From the NCBI GenBank assembly GCA_039707655.1, contig CM077676.1, forward strand, positions 374,732,114 through 374,796,113: a stretch of 64,000 bases of DNA, read 5' to 3'. The DNA comes from Elymus sibiricus. Its lineage: Eukaryota; Streptophyta; Magnoliopsida; Poales; Poaceae. Of this stretch, positions 31,216-41,868 are shown piece after piece. The translations under genes and the position numbers were made by a program. Numbering within the stretch: position 1 is the stretch's first letter; every line of letters begins with the position of its first letter. The notes beneath the pieces were generated by a model. It saw only the letters and a list, made by a program, of their open reading frames with translations. It ran no database searches and was not told where the DNA came from.

Positions 31216-32480
31216 ACGGGTGTGATGTTGTTACCGAGGCGTGGAGTACAATTTTGCCTCAACTGGAGTGTCGTCCGGCTGTGTTCCAGTTGTCTGCATA
31301 TTGGCACGTTCACTCAGAGAGTTACGGACGTGATGCTATGACACGCACGATCGCATTTTATGTAGAGGCACGACAGTGCGGACGAGAGGCACGGACCTGA
31401 AGCCGCGGGAGGCACGGACGTGAAGGCACGTGATGCACAGACATGAAGCAGCGGGAGGCACGGACATGAAGCAGCGGGAGGCACGTACATGAAGCAGCGA
31501 GAGGCACGGACATGAAGCAGCGGGAGGCATGTACGTGAAGGCGCGTGATGCACGGACGTGAAGCTGTGCCTCTGTTTTCCAAATGTTTTCAGTGACACGT
31601 TTTCACTGCGAGAGGCACGATTTTAGTTGCATGAGAGGGACGTTGGTGCCTCTGAGCTCGAGATGTTTTCACAGACACGACTCATTGTGAGATGTCGGAA
31701 GTAGAGACTCTAGAGGCACGGTTTAGTAGTATAAGAGGCATGGGGGTGACGTTCTTGGAGGCACGTTTTTCAAGCATGGGAGTCACGGGTTACAGTAGCA
31801 AAAAGAGGCACGGTCGTGTGCGTGTGTTCCAAATGTCTCTAAAAATGGCACGTTTACTTATTAAGTCCGTGCCTATGTTTTCCGAATATTTTTCACTGAC
31901 TCATTGACTCGTTAAGGCACGGACCTGATGGCGTTTTCACGCGGAACAAGCATGATCGTGTCTCCTATGTTTCAATTGTTTTCAGTTTTACGTTCACTGA
32001 GGGAGGCACGAAATTACATCCCGCGAATGCAAGGTCGTCTGTTTGTGTTCCAATTCTTTCCACTATCACGTTCACTCAGAGAGTCACGGACGTGACGGTA
32101 CCAAAGCCACGGTCGCATTTTACGAAGAGGCCCAGACGTGCAGGAAATGGAGGCACAGACGTGAAGGCCCGTGACGCACGGAGGTCAAGCCGTGCCTCTG
32201 TTTTCCAAAAATTTTCAGTGACATGTTTTCACTGCTAGAGGCACGGTTTTGCGGCATAGGAGGCACGTTCGTGCCTCTGTGCTACAGATGTTTTCACTGA
32301 CAGGACTCATTGTGAGATGTCGGAAGTAGAGCGTCTACAGGCACGATTTTAGTAGTATAAGAGACATGGGGGTGATGGTATTGGAGGCACGTTTTCCAAG
32401 CAAAAGAGGCAGACTCGAGGTTCTGGGTTCCCGTTGTGGAGGCACGAAATTACATCCAGCAGAGGCACGATAATTCCTCC
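31216..32480. repeat. GAGGCACG repeat field 4
   Basis: Dense degenerate GAGGCACG modules. The block 31265-31720 is closely similar to 33630-33970, and 32150-32400 to 34190-34480, so larger segments were duplicated on top of the basic modules. No gene recognised. Confidence 0.7.
31387..31566. repeat. Tandem array of a 23-bp unit, 7.8 copies
   Basis: Units begin AGGCACGGACATGAAGCAGC and repeat every 23 bp without indels, with substitutions such as AGGCACGGACGTGAAGG and ATGCACGGACGTGAAG. It is the most regular stretch in the GAGGCACG fields and looks like a local expansion of one module. Minus-strand frames across it give Cys/Pro/Leu-rich peptides that are an artefact of the repeat. Confidence 0.85.
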
Positions 32481-32554
32481 ATGTAGAAGTGGAGTGGTCG
32501 TAGTGTGGACGAGCAGTTGGGGAGACGACGGGAGAGGAGTGGTTTCCAGTGCGT

Positions 32555-32760
32555 GCAGAGGTCGAGGTATTTAAGAGAGATTGTGGGAATAGGAGGCGTC
32601 GCTTTGCTAAGTTTGACCGTCTGACGAGTGTGCGCGACGGGGTGCGTTTCGTGCTTCGAAACCAGAACCATCAATAAATTTCTACATTATTTTCCATAGT
32701 ATTCCAAATTAATTACAAACCTAAACGTGTTCCGAATTTGCAGTATATAAAGGGCACCTA
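32555..32760 (+). promoter_or_regulatory. Promoter of coiled-coil copy B
   Basis: GAGGTATTTAAGAGAGAT at about 32565 is shared with the upstream regions of copies C (34510) and D (36545). A second, stronger box TATATAAA at 32744-32751 lies about 100 bp before the ATG and is probably the one used. The 65-bp minisatellite found at A, C and D is absent here. Confidence 0.55.
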
Positions 32761-32851
32761 CTCCAAAAACACTGCACATCCCCATCCCTCCTCGTCCACA
32801 ATTCTCTACAGAAAAACAAGAGTTTCTTGTTCGTAGCTCTTGGCGTGTGCC

Positions 32852-33418
32852 ATGGCCGGTAACCAGGAAGCTAGGATCAAGGCCGCAGAAGCAAGAGCGA
32901 GGGCCTACCATAAGGCGGTAGCCGCAGCAGAGGTGTCCTGCCGCGCTGCCGAGGTCTCGAACGATCTCTCACGGGCAGGTGATTGCTCTCACAAGCGCAT
33001 TCGTCTTGGAGGCGATCTCGACGAGCCGGCAGTGCTGAATTCCTTGGACAGCGACGATGTGCTCGCTGAGCTAATTAAGCAGCAGGAGCTGATCGCCCGC
33101 TTGCAGAAGCCGCTGGAGAAGAGCGATGCCTCGGTTGAGAAGGTGACCGGTCTCATCTCGCGTCTTGCCAACGAGCTCCACAAGAAGAACGAGGAGGCCG
33201 CCCGCTGGATGAAGCTGCACGAGAAGAGCAATGCCTTGGTGACGAAGATGGAAGCCGTCGTCGAGGAACTTATGGACGAGAATGCGAAGCTCCTCGCCAA
33301 GCACAAGCGGCTGGTGGAAGATTCCGCGGCTACTGTCGAGCAACAAGTTGAGGCGATGAAGAAGGAGATCGAGGAACTCCGTGCCGAGCAACCCAGGAAG
33401 AAGGTCGCTGATGACTAA
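32852..33418 (+). CDS. Coiled-coil protein of unrecognised family, copy B (single exon)
   Basis: 188 residues, intact. It starts MAGNQEARIKAAEARARAYH, an Ala/Arg-rich helix, instead of the two-exon N-terminus of copies A, C and D. DCSHKRIRLGGD corresponds to SHKRIRLGGD in copy C. From residue about 65 it is an almost continuous coiled coil: AELIKQQELIARLQKPLEKS, KMEAVVEELMDENAKLLAKH, and VEAMKKEIEELRAEQPRKK. ATG context is GCCATGGCC. It is the shortest and most diverged member. Its 3' flank (AGCAGTGGACTGAAGTTTCTT) is shared with the others, confirming relationship. No function can be assigned. Confidence 0.75.
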   Translation: MAGNQEARIKAAEARARAYHKAVAAAEVSCRAAEVSNDLSRAGDCSHKRIRLGGDLDEPAVLNSLDSDDVLAELIKQQELIARLQKPLEKSDASVEKVTGLISRLANELHKKNEEAARWMKLHEKSNALVTKMEAVVEELMDENAKLLAKHKRLVEDSAATVEQQVEAMKKEIEELRAEQPRKKVADD

Positions 33419-33630
33419 GTAGAGAGCAGTGGACTGAAGTTTCTTATTTTGTCTTGTGTCAAATGGTTGTCAGGAACTTTGTTAGCAAATGTATTTTCGT
33501 TTCCTGTTTCGCCTTAATTTTCCTTAGTTAGTCAAATCTATTTAGCAGTGGACCGAAGTTTCTTGTTTTGTCTTGTGTAATTTTGGTGTCAGGAACTTTG
33601 TTTACAAATGTAATTGGCATGTTCCAACTG
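33419..33630 (+). other. 3' region of coiled-coil copy B
   Basis: Two successive rounds of the family's 3' sequence (AGCAGTGGACTGAAGTTTC...GTCAGGAACTTTGTTAGCAA), then transition to repeats. Confidence 0.5.
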
Positions 33631-34500
33631 TGTTCCAACTGTCTGCATATTGGCACGTTCACTCAGAGAGTTAGGGATGTGACGCTATGACACGCACGGT
33701 CGCATATTATGTAGAGGCACGACAGTGATGGACGAGAGGCACGGACCTAAAGCCGCGGGAGGCACGGACGTGAAGGCGCACGAGGCACGGACGTGAAGTC
33801 GTGCCTCTTTTTCCCAGATGTTCTCAGTGAGACGTTTTCACTGCGAGAGGCACGATTTAAGTTGCATGGGAGGCACGTTGGTGTCTCTGTGCTCCAAATG
33901 TTTTCACTCAAACGAGTGACTGTGGGCGGCACGGAAGTGAAGCCCCACGAGGCACGGTTTTAGCCCCACAAGAATATGAGGCGTCTCCTCTTGTTGGGAT
34001 GTGAACGCCATGTGGCGTTGCTCCAGAAGCCCCATGAGGCACGATTTTAGTATCATTGGAGGCATGTTCGTGCCTCTGTGTTCCAATTGTCTGCATATTA
34101 TGTGGAGTTACGGTCATGACGCTATGAGAGGTATGGTCGCATAATATGTGGAGGCACGACAGTGACGGACGAGCAACGAGGGGCACGGACCTGAAGTAAT
34201 GGGAGGCACGGACATGAAGCCGCGTGACGCACGAACGTGAAGGCGTGCCTCTTTTTCCAGATGTTTTCAGTGACACGTTTTCACTGCGGGAGACACTGCC
34301 CCGGATTATTTAGAAGCATGGGCGTAAAGCAACGGGAGGCACGTACTTTTCTTTGAGAGGCACAATTTTAGTATCATGGGAGGCATGTTCCTGCCTCTGT
34401 GTTCCAAATGTTTTAGTAGCATTGGAGGCACGGACGTGAAGGTGTAGGTGGCACGTTTATCAAGCAAACGAGGCATGGCTTTGACCTCTGCACGGCGTGC
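33630..34500. repeat. GAGGCACG repeat field 5
   Basis: Repeats the organisation of field 4: CTGTCTGCATATTGGCACGT, ACGACAGTGATGGACGAG, then GAGGCACGGACGTGAAG units. One stretch (33960-34020) includes AGAATATGAGGCGTCTCCTC, a piece of the coiled-coil promoter block, without a gene. No gene recognised. Confidence 0.7.
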
Positions 34501-34554
34501 AGAGGTCGAGGTATTTAAGACAGATAGTGAGAATATGAGGCGTCTCCGGTGGGT

Positions 34555-34785
34555 GTGCGAACGCCGCGTGGCGCCGCTCCGGAAACTCAACGGTCCGATG
34601 GGCGTCTCCTTCGGTGGGGATGTGGACGCCACGTGGCGCCGCTGCAGAAGCCCAAAGGTCCGACAAGCGTCTCCTCCGGTGGGGATGTGAACGCCGCGTG
34701 GCGCCGCTGCGGAAGCCCAAAGGTCCGACGGGCGTCTCCTCCGGTGGGGGTGTGAACGCCGCTTGACGCCGCTCGGGCTCGTCGC
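34555..34785 (+). repeat. 65-bp minisatellite upstream of coiled-coil copy C, about 3.5 units
   Basis: Unit starts at 34622, 34687 and 34752 are exactly 65 bp apart; a first, slightly longer unit begins near 34555. Unit core: CGGAAGCCCAAAGGTCCGAC, then GGGCGTCTCCTCCGGTGGGG. The array ends about 10 bp before the palindromic TATA box. Confidence 0.85.
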
Positions 34786-34794
34786 CCGAGGCCA

Positions 34795-34820
34795 AGGTCC
34801 GGCTATTTAAGCCGGACCGC
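34795..34820 (+). promoter_or_regulatory. Palindromic TATA box of coiled-coil copy C
   Basis: Nine-base arms GGTCCGGCT and AGCCGGACC are perfect inverted repeats around ATTTA, so the TATTTAA box sits in the centre of a potential cruciform. It lies about 115 bp upstream of the ATG. Copy A and copy D have imperfect versions of the same site. Confidence 0.65.
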
Positions 34821-34912
34821 GTCCCCCAGCCTTAGCCACATTCTCTTCCTTCCTTTGCCCGCCGCGAGCCCAATCAATTTTTTTGCTCTTGTCGCTCCTG
34901 ACCCCATTTGCC

Positions 34913-35717
34913 ATGGCTGGGCAGAATAATACTACTCCGGAGCGCCGCTTCCAGATGCCGGAGGAGATCCGGGCTGGCGAGGGTTCCTCATCTGCAAGTT
35001 GACCCCGCTTCTACTTTACTTGTTTTTTGTCTCTTCCTGCTAGTTGATTTAGTTATGAATTATTGTGATCAGGTTCCTCCTAATATGACGAGGATGTGTC
35101 TACCTGATACTGGATCAAAGTCAATTGGAGCTAGGCTTAGGTTGCATCGCGAACTTGAACAGAAACCCCCTACTGTAGGATACCGGCAGCATGAGGGTGT
35201 ATCTTCCAGCGGATTAGGGAGCAGTTCTGGGTCGAGAAAAAAGCAGGGAGCGGTGACCAAGGCGGTGGCAAAAAAAGGTAAGAGGTCCCGTCGTGACACG
35301 AAGGCGTCATGGGCAGGCGACGGCTCTCACAAGCGCATTCGTCTCGGAGGCGATCAGACCGAGATCTCCATGCATGAGCGGCTCGAGGGGATTAGTGATT
35401 TGGTTTCGAAGGCGATCGCCAACCTGGTGAACATCATCGACGGCTATAAGAAGTTCTTCGAGGAGAGCATTGCTAAGAAGGCAAAGCTGGAGGAGATCAT
35501 CCACGGCTAGAAGAAGCTCTTCAAGGAGAGCAATGCCTCCATCGCAGATCTTACCGATGAGAAGGCGAAGTTCCTCATTGAGCGCGACCGTTTGGTGAAG
35601 GAATCCATGCCCGTTGCCAAGCATCGTGCGGAGGAGATGAAGCTCGTGGAGGCTATGAAGAAGGAGATTGAGGAACTCCGCGCCCAACAACCCAACAAGA
35701 AGGTCGCTGGGGACTAA
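34913..35717 (+). pseudogene. Coiled-coil protein copy C, in-frame TAG
   Basis: Exon 1 34913-34993 (81 nt, same length as A and D) and exon 2 from 35073. The donor reads GCAAGT where A and D have GTAAGT, giving a rarer GC-AG intron. The N-terminal VPPNMTRMCLPDTGSKSIGA and basic middle are conserved. A TAG at 35508-35510 replaces Trp of the GWKKLF motif seen in copy D. After it the frame stays open through KAKFLIERDRLVKES and EAMKKEIEELRAQQPNKK to TAA at 35715. The KKxF-E-S-KA segment occurs twice (around 35445 and 35510), so part of the coiled coil was duplicated. A truncated protein of about 173 residues could still be made. Confidence 0.8.
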
Positions 35718-36060
35718 GTAGACAGCAGCGACCCTGATCGTTGTCTGCGTCTAAAGTTATTAAGCAGTGTACTGGAGTTTCTTATTTTGTCTTGTGTAAT
35801 TTCGTTGTCAGTAACTTTGTTCAAAAATGTAATTTGGTTTCCTTTATCGCGGTAATTTTCCTTAATTAGTCAAATGTTATTAAGAAGTGGAATGAAGTTT
35901 CTCATTTTTTCTTGTGTAATTTGGTAGTGGGGAACTTTGTTAACAAATGAAATTTGGTATCCTATATGTCACGTTGATTGTCCTTAGTTTTTCTCATTAT
36001 ATTTGTGCGAATTGGAGGTTTATGGGCTCGGGTATTGCAACAGTGTCAGATGTCAATTTT
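35718..36060 (+). other. 3' region of coiled-coil copy C
   Basis: Nearly the same sequence as after copy A, including the internal repetition (two TTATTAAG.AGTG blocks) and ATTGCAACAGTGTCAGATGT at the end. Confidence 0.55.
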
Positions 36061-36540
36061 AATCGTTTAATTTGTGAGGCACGTCAGGGATGCACCCAGA
36101 GGCACTCTTTTAAAAGCATAAGAGGCACGTTTTTAAAACAATAAGATGCAGGTTTTTAAAACAACATTGTCAGAAGTCTCTACAGCCACGGTTCTGTACT
36201 AAGTAGCATCACGGTCGAGCCTCTGTGTTCCAAATATTTTTTGCTGACTCGTTCAGTTACAGAGGCATGGACATAGGGAGCCGTGCCTTCTAGAATGTGA
36301 AGCTACGTGTGGCACGGACGTGAAGCCATGCCTATGTTTGTCAAATATTTTTCGGTGACATGTTTACTTTGAGAGGCATGATTTTAGTATTATAGGAGGC
36401 ATGTTCGTGCCTCTGTGTTCCAAATGTTTAAGTAGCATTGGAGGCACGGACGTTAAGGTGTAGGTGGCATGTTTTTCAAGCAAACGAGGCACGGGTGTGA
36501 CCCTTGTGGAGACACAAAATTACATCCAGGCGCGCAGAGG
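36060..36540. repeat. GAGGCACG repeat field 6
   Basis: Degenerate GAGGCACG modules linking the 3' flank of copy C to the promoter block of copy D; the end (GCGCAGAGGTCGAGGTATTT) is shared with the area before copies B and C. Confidence 0.65.
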
Positions 36541-36587
36541 TCGAGGTATTTAAGAGAGATGGTGAGAATATGAGGCGTCTCCGGTGG

Positions 36588-36815
36588 GTGTGCGAACGCC
36601 GCGTGGCGCCGCTCCGGAAACCCAACGGTCCGATGGGCGTCTCCTTCGGTGGGGATGTGAATGCCACATGGCGCCGCTGCGGAAGCCCAAAGGTCCGACG
36701 GGCGTCTCCTCCGGTGGGGATGTGAACGCCGCGTGGCGGTGCTGCGGAAGCCCAAAGGTCCGACGGGCGTCTCCTCCGGTGGGGATGTGAACGCCGCGTG
36801 GTGCTGCTCTGGCTC
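36588..36815 (+). repeat. 65-bp minisatellite upstream of coiled-coil copy D, about 3.5 units
   Basis: Same 65-bp unit as at copy C, ending GGGCGTCTCCTCCGGTGGGG in each round. The TATA-like GGCTATTTAAGGCGGA at about 36835 follows, but here the palindrome's right arm is degenerate. A second leader-like block (CGCGTCCCCCAGCCCTAGCC) at 36953 shows that promoter/leader sequence was partly duplicated. Confidence 0.8.
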
Positions 36816-37042
36816 CTTGCCTGAGGCCAAGGTCCGGCTATTTAAGGCGGATGGCGTCCCCCAACCCTAGCCACATCTTGTTCCTCCCTCTTCCCGCCAC
36901 CAGATCGAGCCAATCCATTTCTCTTGCTCTTTTTGCTCCTGACCGCCTTCGCCCGCGTCCCCCAGCCCTAGCCACATCATCTTTCTCCATTTGCCCGCCG
37001 CCAGCCCATCTGCTGCTCTTCTTGCTCCTGACCCCCGACGCC

Positions 37043-40000
37043 ATGGCCGGGCAGAAGAAGACTACTCCGGAGCGGCTCTTCCAGAAGCAGGAGGAGATCC
37101 GGGCTGGCGAGGGTTCCTCATCTGTAAGTTGACTTTGTTTCTACTTCTTGCGTTTTCTCTCTCTTCCTGATAGTTGATTTAGTTGTGAATTATTGTTGTT
37201 AGGTTCCTCCTAATACGATGAGGATGTGTCTTCCTGATACTGGATCAGAGTCAATTGGAGCTAGGCTTAGGCTGCCTCGCGAACTTGAAAATAAACCCCC
37301 TACAGTAGAAAGCCAGCAGCATGAGGGTGTGTCTTATATCAGATTAGGTGGCAGTTCTGGAGGAGATCAGACCGAGAGTTCCTTGTTAATTAATCTCAAC
37401 AAGTTGCGCGATCAGATGCGTGCCTCGGATTCGAATGCGTTCGGCCTCATCAATGAACTTATCTGTGACAAGGTGAAGCTCCGCTCTGATCTCGACCGGG
37501 CGTTGGAGGTCATCGAAGGCTGGAAGAAGCTCTTCAAGGATAGCGATGCCGAGGTGAAGAAGATGAAGTCCATGATCACAGAACTTATGGATGAGAAGGC
37601 GAACCTCCTCGTCGAGCGCGACCGGCTGCTGGAGTACTCCGTGGCTGCTGTCAAGCAACGTGACGAGGATATTGTGACGCCCCCGACTTAATCGTGCACT
37701 AATCATACATGCAATTGCACACGATCAAGCCTAGGGACTCACTTGAAGATATCACAACACAACTCTAGACACAAAATTAAATAATTCAAGCTTTATATTA
37801 CAAGCCAGGGGCCTCGAGGGCTCGAATACATAAGCTCGATGTCATACAAGCATCAGCGAAAGCAAAAGTATCTGAGTACAGACACAAGGTTAAACAAGAT
37901 GCCTTAAGAAGGCGAAAACAAACAACAGCTCTGATCGAAAGAGGCAAGGCCTCCTGCCTGGGAGCCTCCTAACTACTCCTGGTCGTCTGCGGTCTCCACG
38001 TCATAGGAGGCTCCTCCAGAAGGGTAGTAGTCGTCGACTGGGGCGGCTGACTCCGGGGCTCCGTCATCTGGTCGCAGCATTCGGGTATGGGAAAAAAGGG
38101 AAGCAAAGCAACCGTGAGTACTCATCCAAAGTACTCAGCAAGACTGACATCAGATCTATTCTATTTATGCAACATTATCAAAGGAAGGCTGTATATGTGG
38201 ACTGATTTGCAGAAATGCCAGAATAGAGAGAGAAGCCTAGCCTATCGAAGACTAGCATCTTCAGGGTCTTGCAGCATTAGAAGAGTGTAGATTAACACAT
38301 AAATAAAGTAGCAAGCATGTTGAATCGAAGCCTAGAGATCCTTCCTCGACTCCCTGCGAGAAAGCGATCCGGAGCTTCGAATTAATTAAATGTAACCAGT
38401 TCAAGTAGTAGATCAGGATACTTTACTGAGTGTCCTGTTACCGTGGACACGGCTATTCGAATAGATATATCTTCCCTGCAGGGGTGCACTACTGTTACCC
38501 AACACGCTCGATTAACTCCGGCTGGACACACTTTCCTGGGTCATGCCCGGCCTCGGCTGATCGACACACCGCAGCCCTACCTAGAGCTCAGCAGAGAGGT
38601 CCCCGCCGGTCTACCTCCTAAGTGCTCAAGGTTCTTGGGCCCATCCCTCTTTGCACTCCGGGTCATTGCGCACATGGTTAGATCCAGGCACCACCTCTGT
38701 CATGGATGGCGCCGATCCTGCCGTGCCGCGATGCTGAACTGGACGTCTGACAAAGCTTTCGGCTGATACATACGGTGCCGAGTACCCATATTATTCCCAC
38801 GTGCTGGTTAGCGCGAAAAGGCCAAAGGCCTACTCAGATTACATATCCTAACCCATTAGTGCATTGGTAGCACGCGGTAACGAGCAGAGACTCACGATCC
38901 TGTGACCCCGTCGCCCCATCTCGTGGACTTACGACAAGGGCTAAGAATGCCCGGCCGTGCCACGTATTCATCTCGCGGGTACCCTCATGGTCAACCCGAC
39001 TCACTCGCGGGTACCCCTCGGGGCCTACCCGACTTTATCCAGTAACTGTAGTAATAAATTGCAAGTAACCATGTGTCCATAACATCAAGCAGGAATCCGA
39101 GGAATCACCCTCGATGGATTCCCACTAGATGTAACCGACAAGGTGAACCCAGAGGAATCACCCTCGATGGTATTCACACTTGCGGGGTTGCACGACAGAA
39201 GCTACATCGGAGGTGGTGAAAGAGGAATCACCCTCGGCAACCCACATCCGACTAACTGTACTACAGGGGCAACATCAGGAGTGAGATAAGAGGTATCACC
39301 CTCGGCACTCGATGTTAGCTCTGCAGAGTCGAGCAACTTAGGGGTGTGTGGTGAGGTGCTGGTCTCAGCCCGTCGATCTCATCGAACGGGGCACTGGTAC
39401 TAAGGCGGGGCAACTACAGCAAAGAAGAGGGGCCACAGATGGTTTACCATCCAACCTATACTAAGCATTTTGGATAACAGGCAGGTATCAATAACAGTTA
39501 CAAGGACAGGCTATGCATCAGAAATAGGATAAAATAGTAGTAGAAGAAATTTCTAATGCAAGCAGGGGGGAGAGAGAATAGGTGATATAGGCATGCGTCA
39601 AGGGGGGTTGCTTGCCTGGAAGCTCGGCGGCAAAAGAGGGATCGTCAGTGGTATCGTCTGTCTCCTGAGCTGCGTCAGTCTCGGAGCTATCGGAGAAGAA
39701 GAGCGGGAAGAAACAATAAATAAAGGCAACAGATGCAACATAGAGCATGACATTCTAAGATGCAGTGCAGGGTTGCCTAAATGTATCTCTAAACCATTTT
39801 AGTTACTTTAGGATTTAAGTTGGAATTATTAGCAGGTATGCATGCACTATTCATCTACTGGAAACAGGCAAAAAGTTCTGGGTTCACCTACGTAGAGGGC
39901 CCCGATAAGAAAACAGGCGGCATGATCGGATTCGTGGGATTTTTCTGAGCAACTTTTATGTAGAAAGTTTTTCGATCCGAGCTACGGTTAATTTTCTATG

Positions 40001-41863
40001 AATTTTCAAAGTTTTAAACTATTTCTGGAATTATTCAAATTAACAAAAAAAGCCAGAAATGGAATATGACGTCAGGATGATGTCATGCTTGCGTCAGCAG
40101 TCGGCTGACCAGCTGACTGGTCAAACAGACAAGTGGGACCCACCTGTCAGCCCGAGAGGTTTTAACAGTGGTTAAATTTAAACTAACAGAGTTAATTAAC
40201 TGGTGGGCCCAGCCTGTCAGTGGTTTAGCTAATTAACAGAATTAACCTAATTAATTATTAATGCTAATTAGTCACGCGGGCCCACTCGTCAGCGTCATAG
40301 GGGGAACAATAATCGCGCGTTGACCCGGTCAATGAAGTCAACACAGGCCAGGGACCCACTTGTCGGTGTCACAGGGTGGGTCCCAGCCGGTGCCACGTAG
40401 GCAGCCGGCGCCGGAGCTACTCCGGCGAGCACCGGACGCGGACGAGAGCTCCGGCGAGCTCGGATTTTCGCCACAGTGCACCAAATCGAGCGCCGTTTGG
40501 CTCTTTGGATCGGGCACTCCATCGCGCGTCGGATGGTGGCGGCAAAACGGGCAGGGGAGGACGGCAAGGTCGCCGGCGTCGAGCCGCGGCGGCGGTGGTT
40601 TTCGGGCTCCGATGAAAACGGCGAAACGGCGAGCGAACAAACGAACTAACTAGCTAGGGAGGCACTACGCGGCGCGACGAGCACGTTGGTAGACTCGGGT
40701 GACCACGACAGCAACTACCACGCCGGCGGCGAGCGGCGGGGCGGAGGTGAGCTCGGCCGTTCATGGCGGCAGCCGCTAGAGCTCGGGAAGGAGCTCGGGA
40801 AGGGAGAGGGAAGGGGTGGTGGCTCACCGAGCGGCGCAAGGAGGCCTGTGGAGGTTTTGTAGCAGCAGAGGACGTCGGAGGCGCCGGTGATCGCCGGCGA
40901 TCCGGAAGCGGGGACCGACCCAATTCCGGCAATGCAGTGGCCTCCTCCTCGAATGCGCGGTCGGAGAGGAAGTAGGAGACGCCGGCGGAGCTGATGAGCT
41001 GGTCGGAGAGGCGAGGGAGTGGCTGGCCGTGGTGGAGCCGCGCGGCGGCGGCGTTCGGTACGGAGAGGGGGAGGAGAGCTGCGAGCGCTGAGAGAGGGAG
41101 AGAGGGGAGAATGGGGGCGCGGCGACCAGAGGAGATGGACGAGGCCGGCCTTATCCTCCTCCTCACCTGCCCGTCGCGGTGGCAGCCAGCGGGCGGAGCT
41201 GCGCGAGCTCGGCCAAGGTGCGCCCGACACGGCGGCGGGAGCAGGTAGGAGGCGACAGTAGCGGGCTGGGCCGGCTCTGTAGACTAAGGCCCAGCCAGCA
41301 GTAGGCTTTTTCTTTTTCTCTTTATTTCTTTTTCTGTTTCCATTTGTAGTTTCAGTTTGCATTTTCTTTTAGCCCCAAAAATAGTTTTGTAAAATGTGGA
41401 ACCTGTCCCAATAATTAGTATGCAATAATCTGGGACAGCACAAAAAGTTTGGTGGCAATATAATTTAATTTAAAATTTGTATTAACAGGAGAAGAATTAA
41501 ATTATCTGTTTTGGGTACTGTTTAGGTTGCTAGGGTCAGATTTGGAATTTTAGTAATATTGATTTTATTTTTATAATTTCTTTGAGAATTTTTACAATAT
41601 TATGAACATTTTTATTTTGCTGTTTGAAGAAATAATTATTTGACTTAATATTTGAATTTGAATTTGAATTGTGTTTGAACCAAAGTGGCAATTAGCAAGG
41701 TTAATCAGATGGCATGGCAAATTAATTAGCTTAATGACAGGGCTGAGATCTGGGGATGTTACAGATATGAAGGTCGTGGAGGTGATGAAGAAGGAGATTG
41801 AGGATCTCCGCGCCCAGCAACCCAAAGAGAAAAAGAAAAGGTCATTGGGGAGTAAGCAGAGAG
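37043..41863 (+). pseudogene. Coiled-coil protein copy D, split by an LTR element
   Basis: Exon 1 37043-37123 (MAGQKKTTPERLFQKQEEIR) and exon 2 37203-37672 are open and closely similar to copy A, but lack its basic middle region. The reading frame runs through GWKKLFKDSDAEVKKMKSM and VERDRLLEYSVAAVKQRDED and is then cut by a 4.1 kb insertion. The last coding part (VMKKEIEDLRAQQP) resumes at 41764 after the second copy of the 5-bp target site, followed by a Lys-rich tail that differs from the other copies. The gene's usual 3' flank follows at about 41869. Without the insertion the frame across the junction would be continuous. As it stands, the protein ends a few residues into the LTR. Confidence 0.85.
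37673..41763 (-). mobile_element. LTR-type element of 4091 bp, probably a solo long LTR, TSD GATAT
   Basis: Termini TGTGACGCCCCCGACTTAAT and CTGGGGATGTTACA; GATAT flanks both sides (37668-37672 and 41764-41768). No gag/pol motif and no internal repeated ends were found, so it is best read as a solo LTR of a gypsy family with very long LTRs, or a non-autonomous element. The minus strand is favoured as sense because it starts TGTAACATCCCC and has an AATATAAAGC polyadenylation-like signal near its end; that is inference. A GC-rich block (40360-41260) contains long frames on both strands without domains. The four GAGG.ATCACCCTCG repeats near 39100-39300 are internal. Confidence 0.8.
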
Positions 41864-41868
41864 CAGCG

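Noticed and set aside
31387..31566. CRISPR-like array of short palindromic repeats
   Set aside because: Units are contiguous with no spacers, the genome is plant nuclear DNA, and no cas-like gene is present.
31314..31598. Minus-strand Cys/Pro-rich secreted-peptide-like frames
   Set aside because: All overlap the 23-bp tandem array and follow its periodicity in more than one frame; no start context or conservation.
40338..41362. Long GC-rich frames on both strands
   Set aside because: They lie inside the LTR element, overlap each other on both strands, and have only Arg/Pro/Ser-rich composition with no domain.
37673..41763. A complete LTR retrotransposon with gag-pol
   Set aside because: No protease, reverse transcriptase or integrase motif and no pair of internal terminal repeats could be found, so a solo LTR or non-autonomous element fits better.
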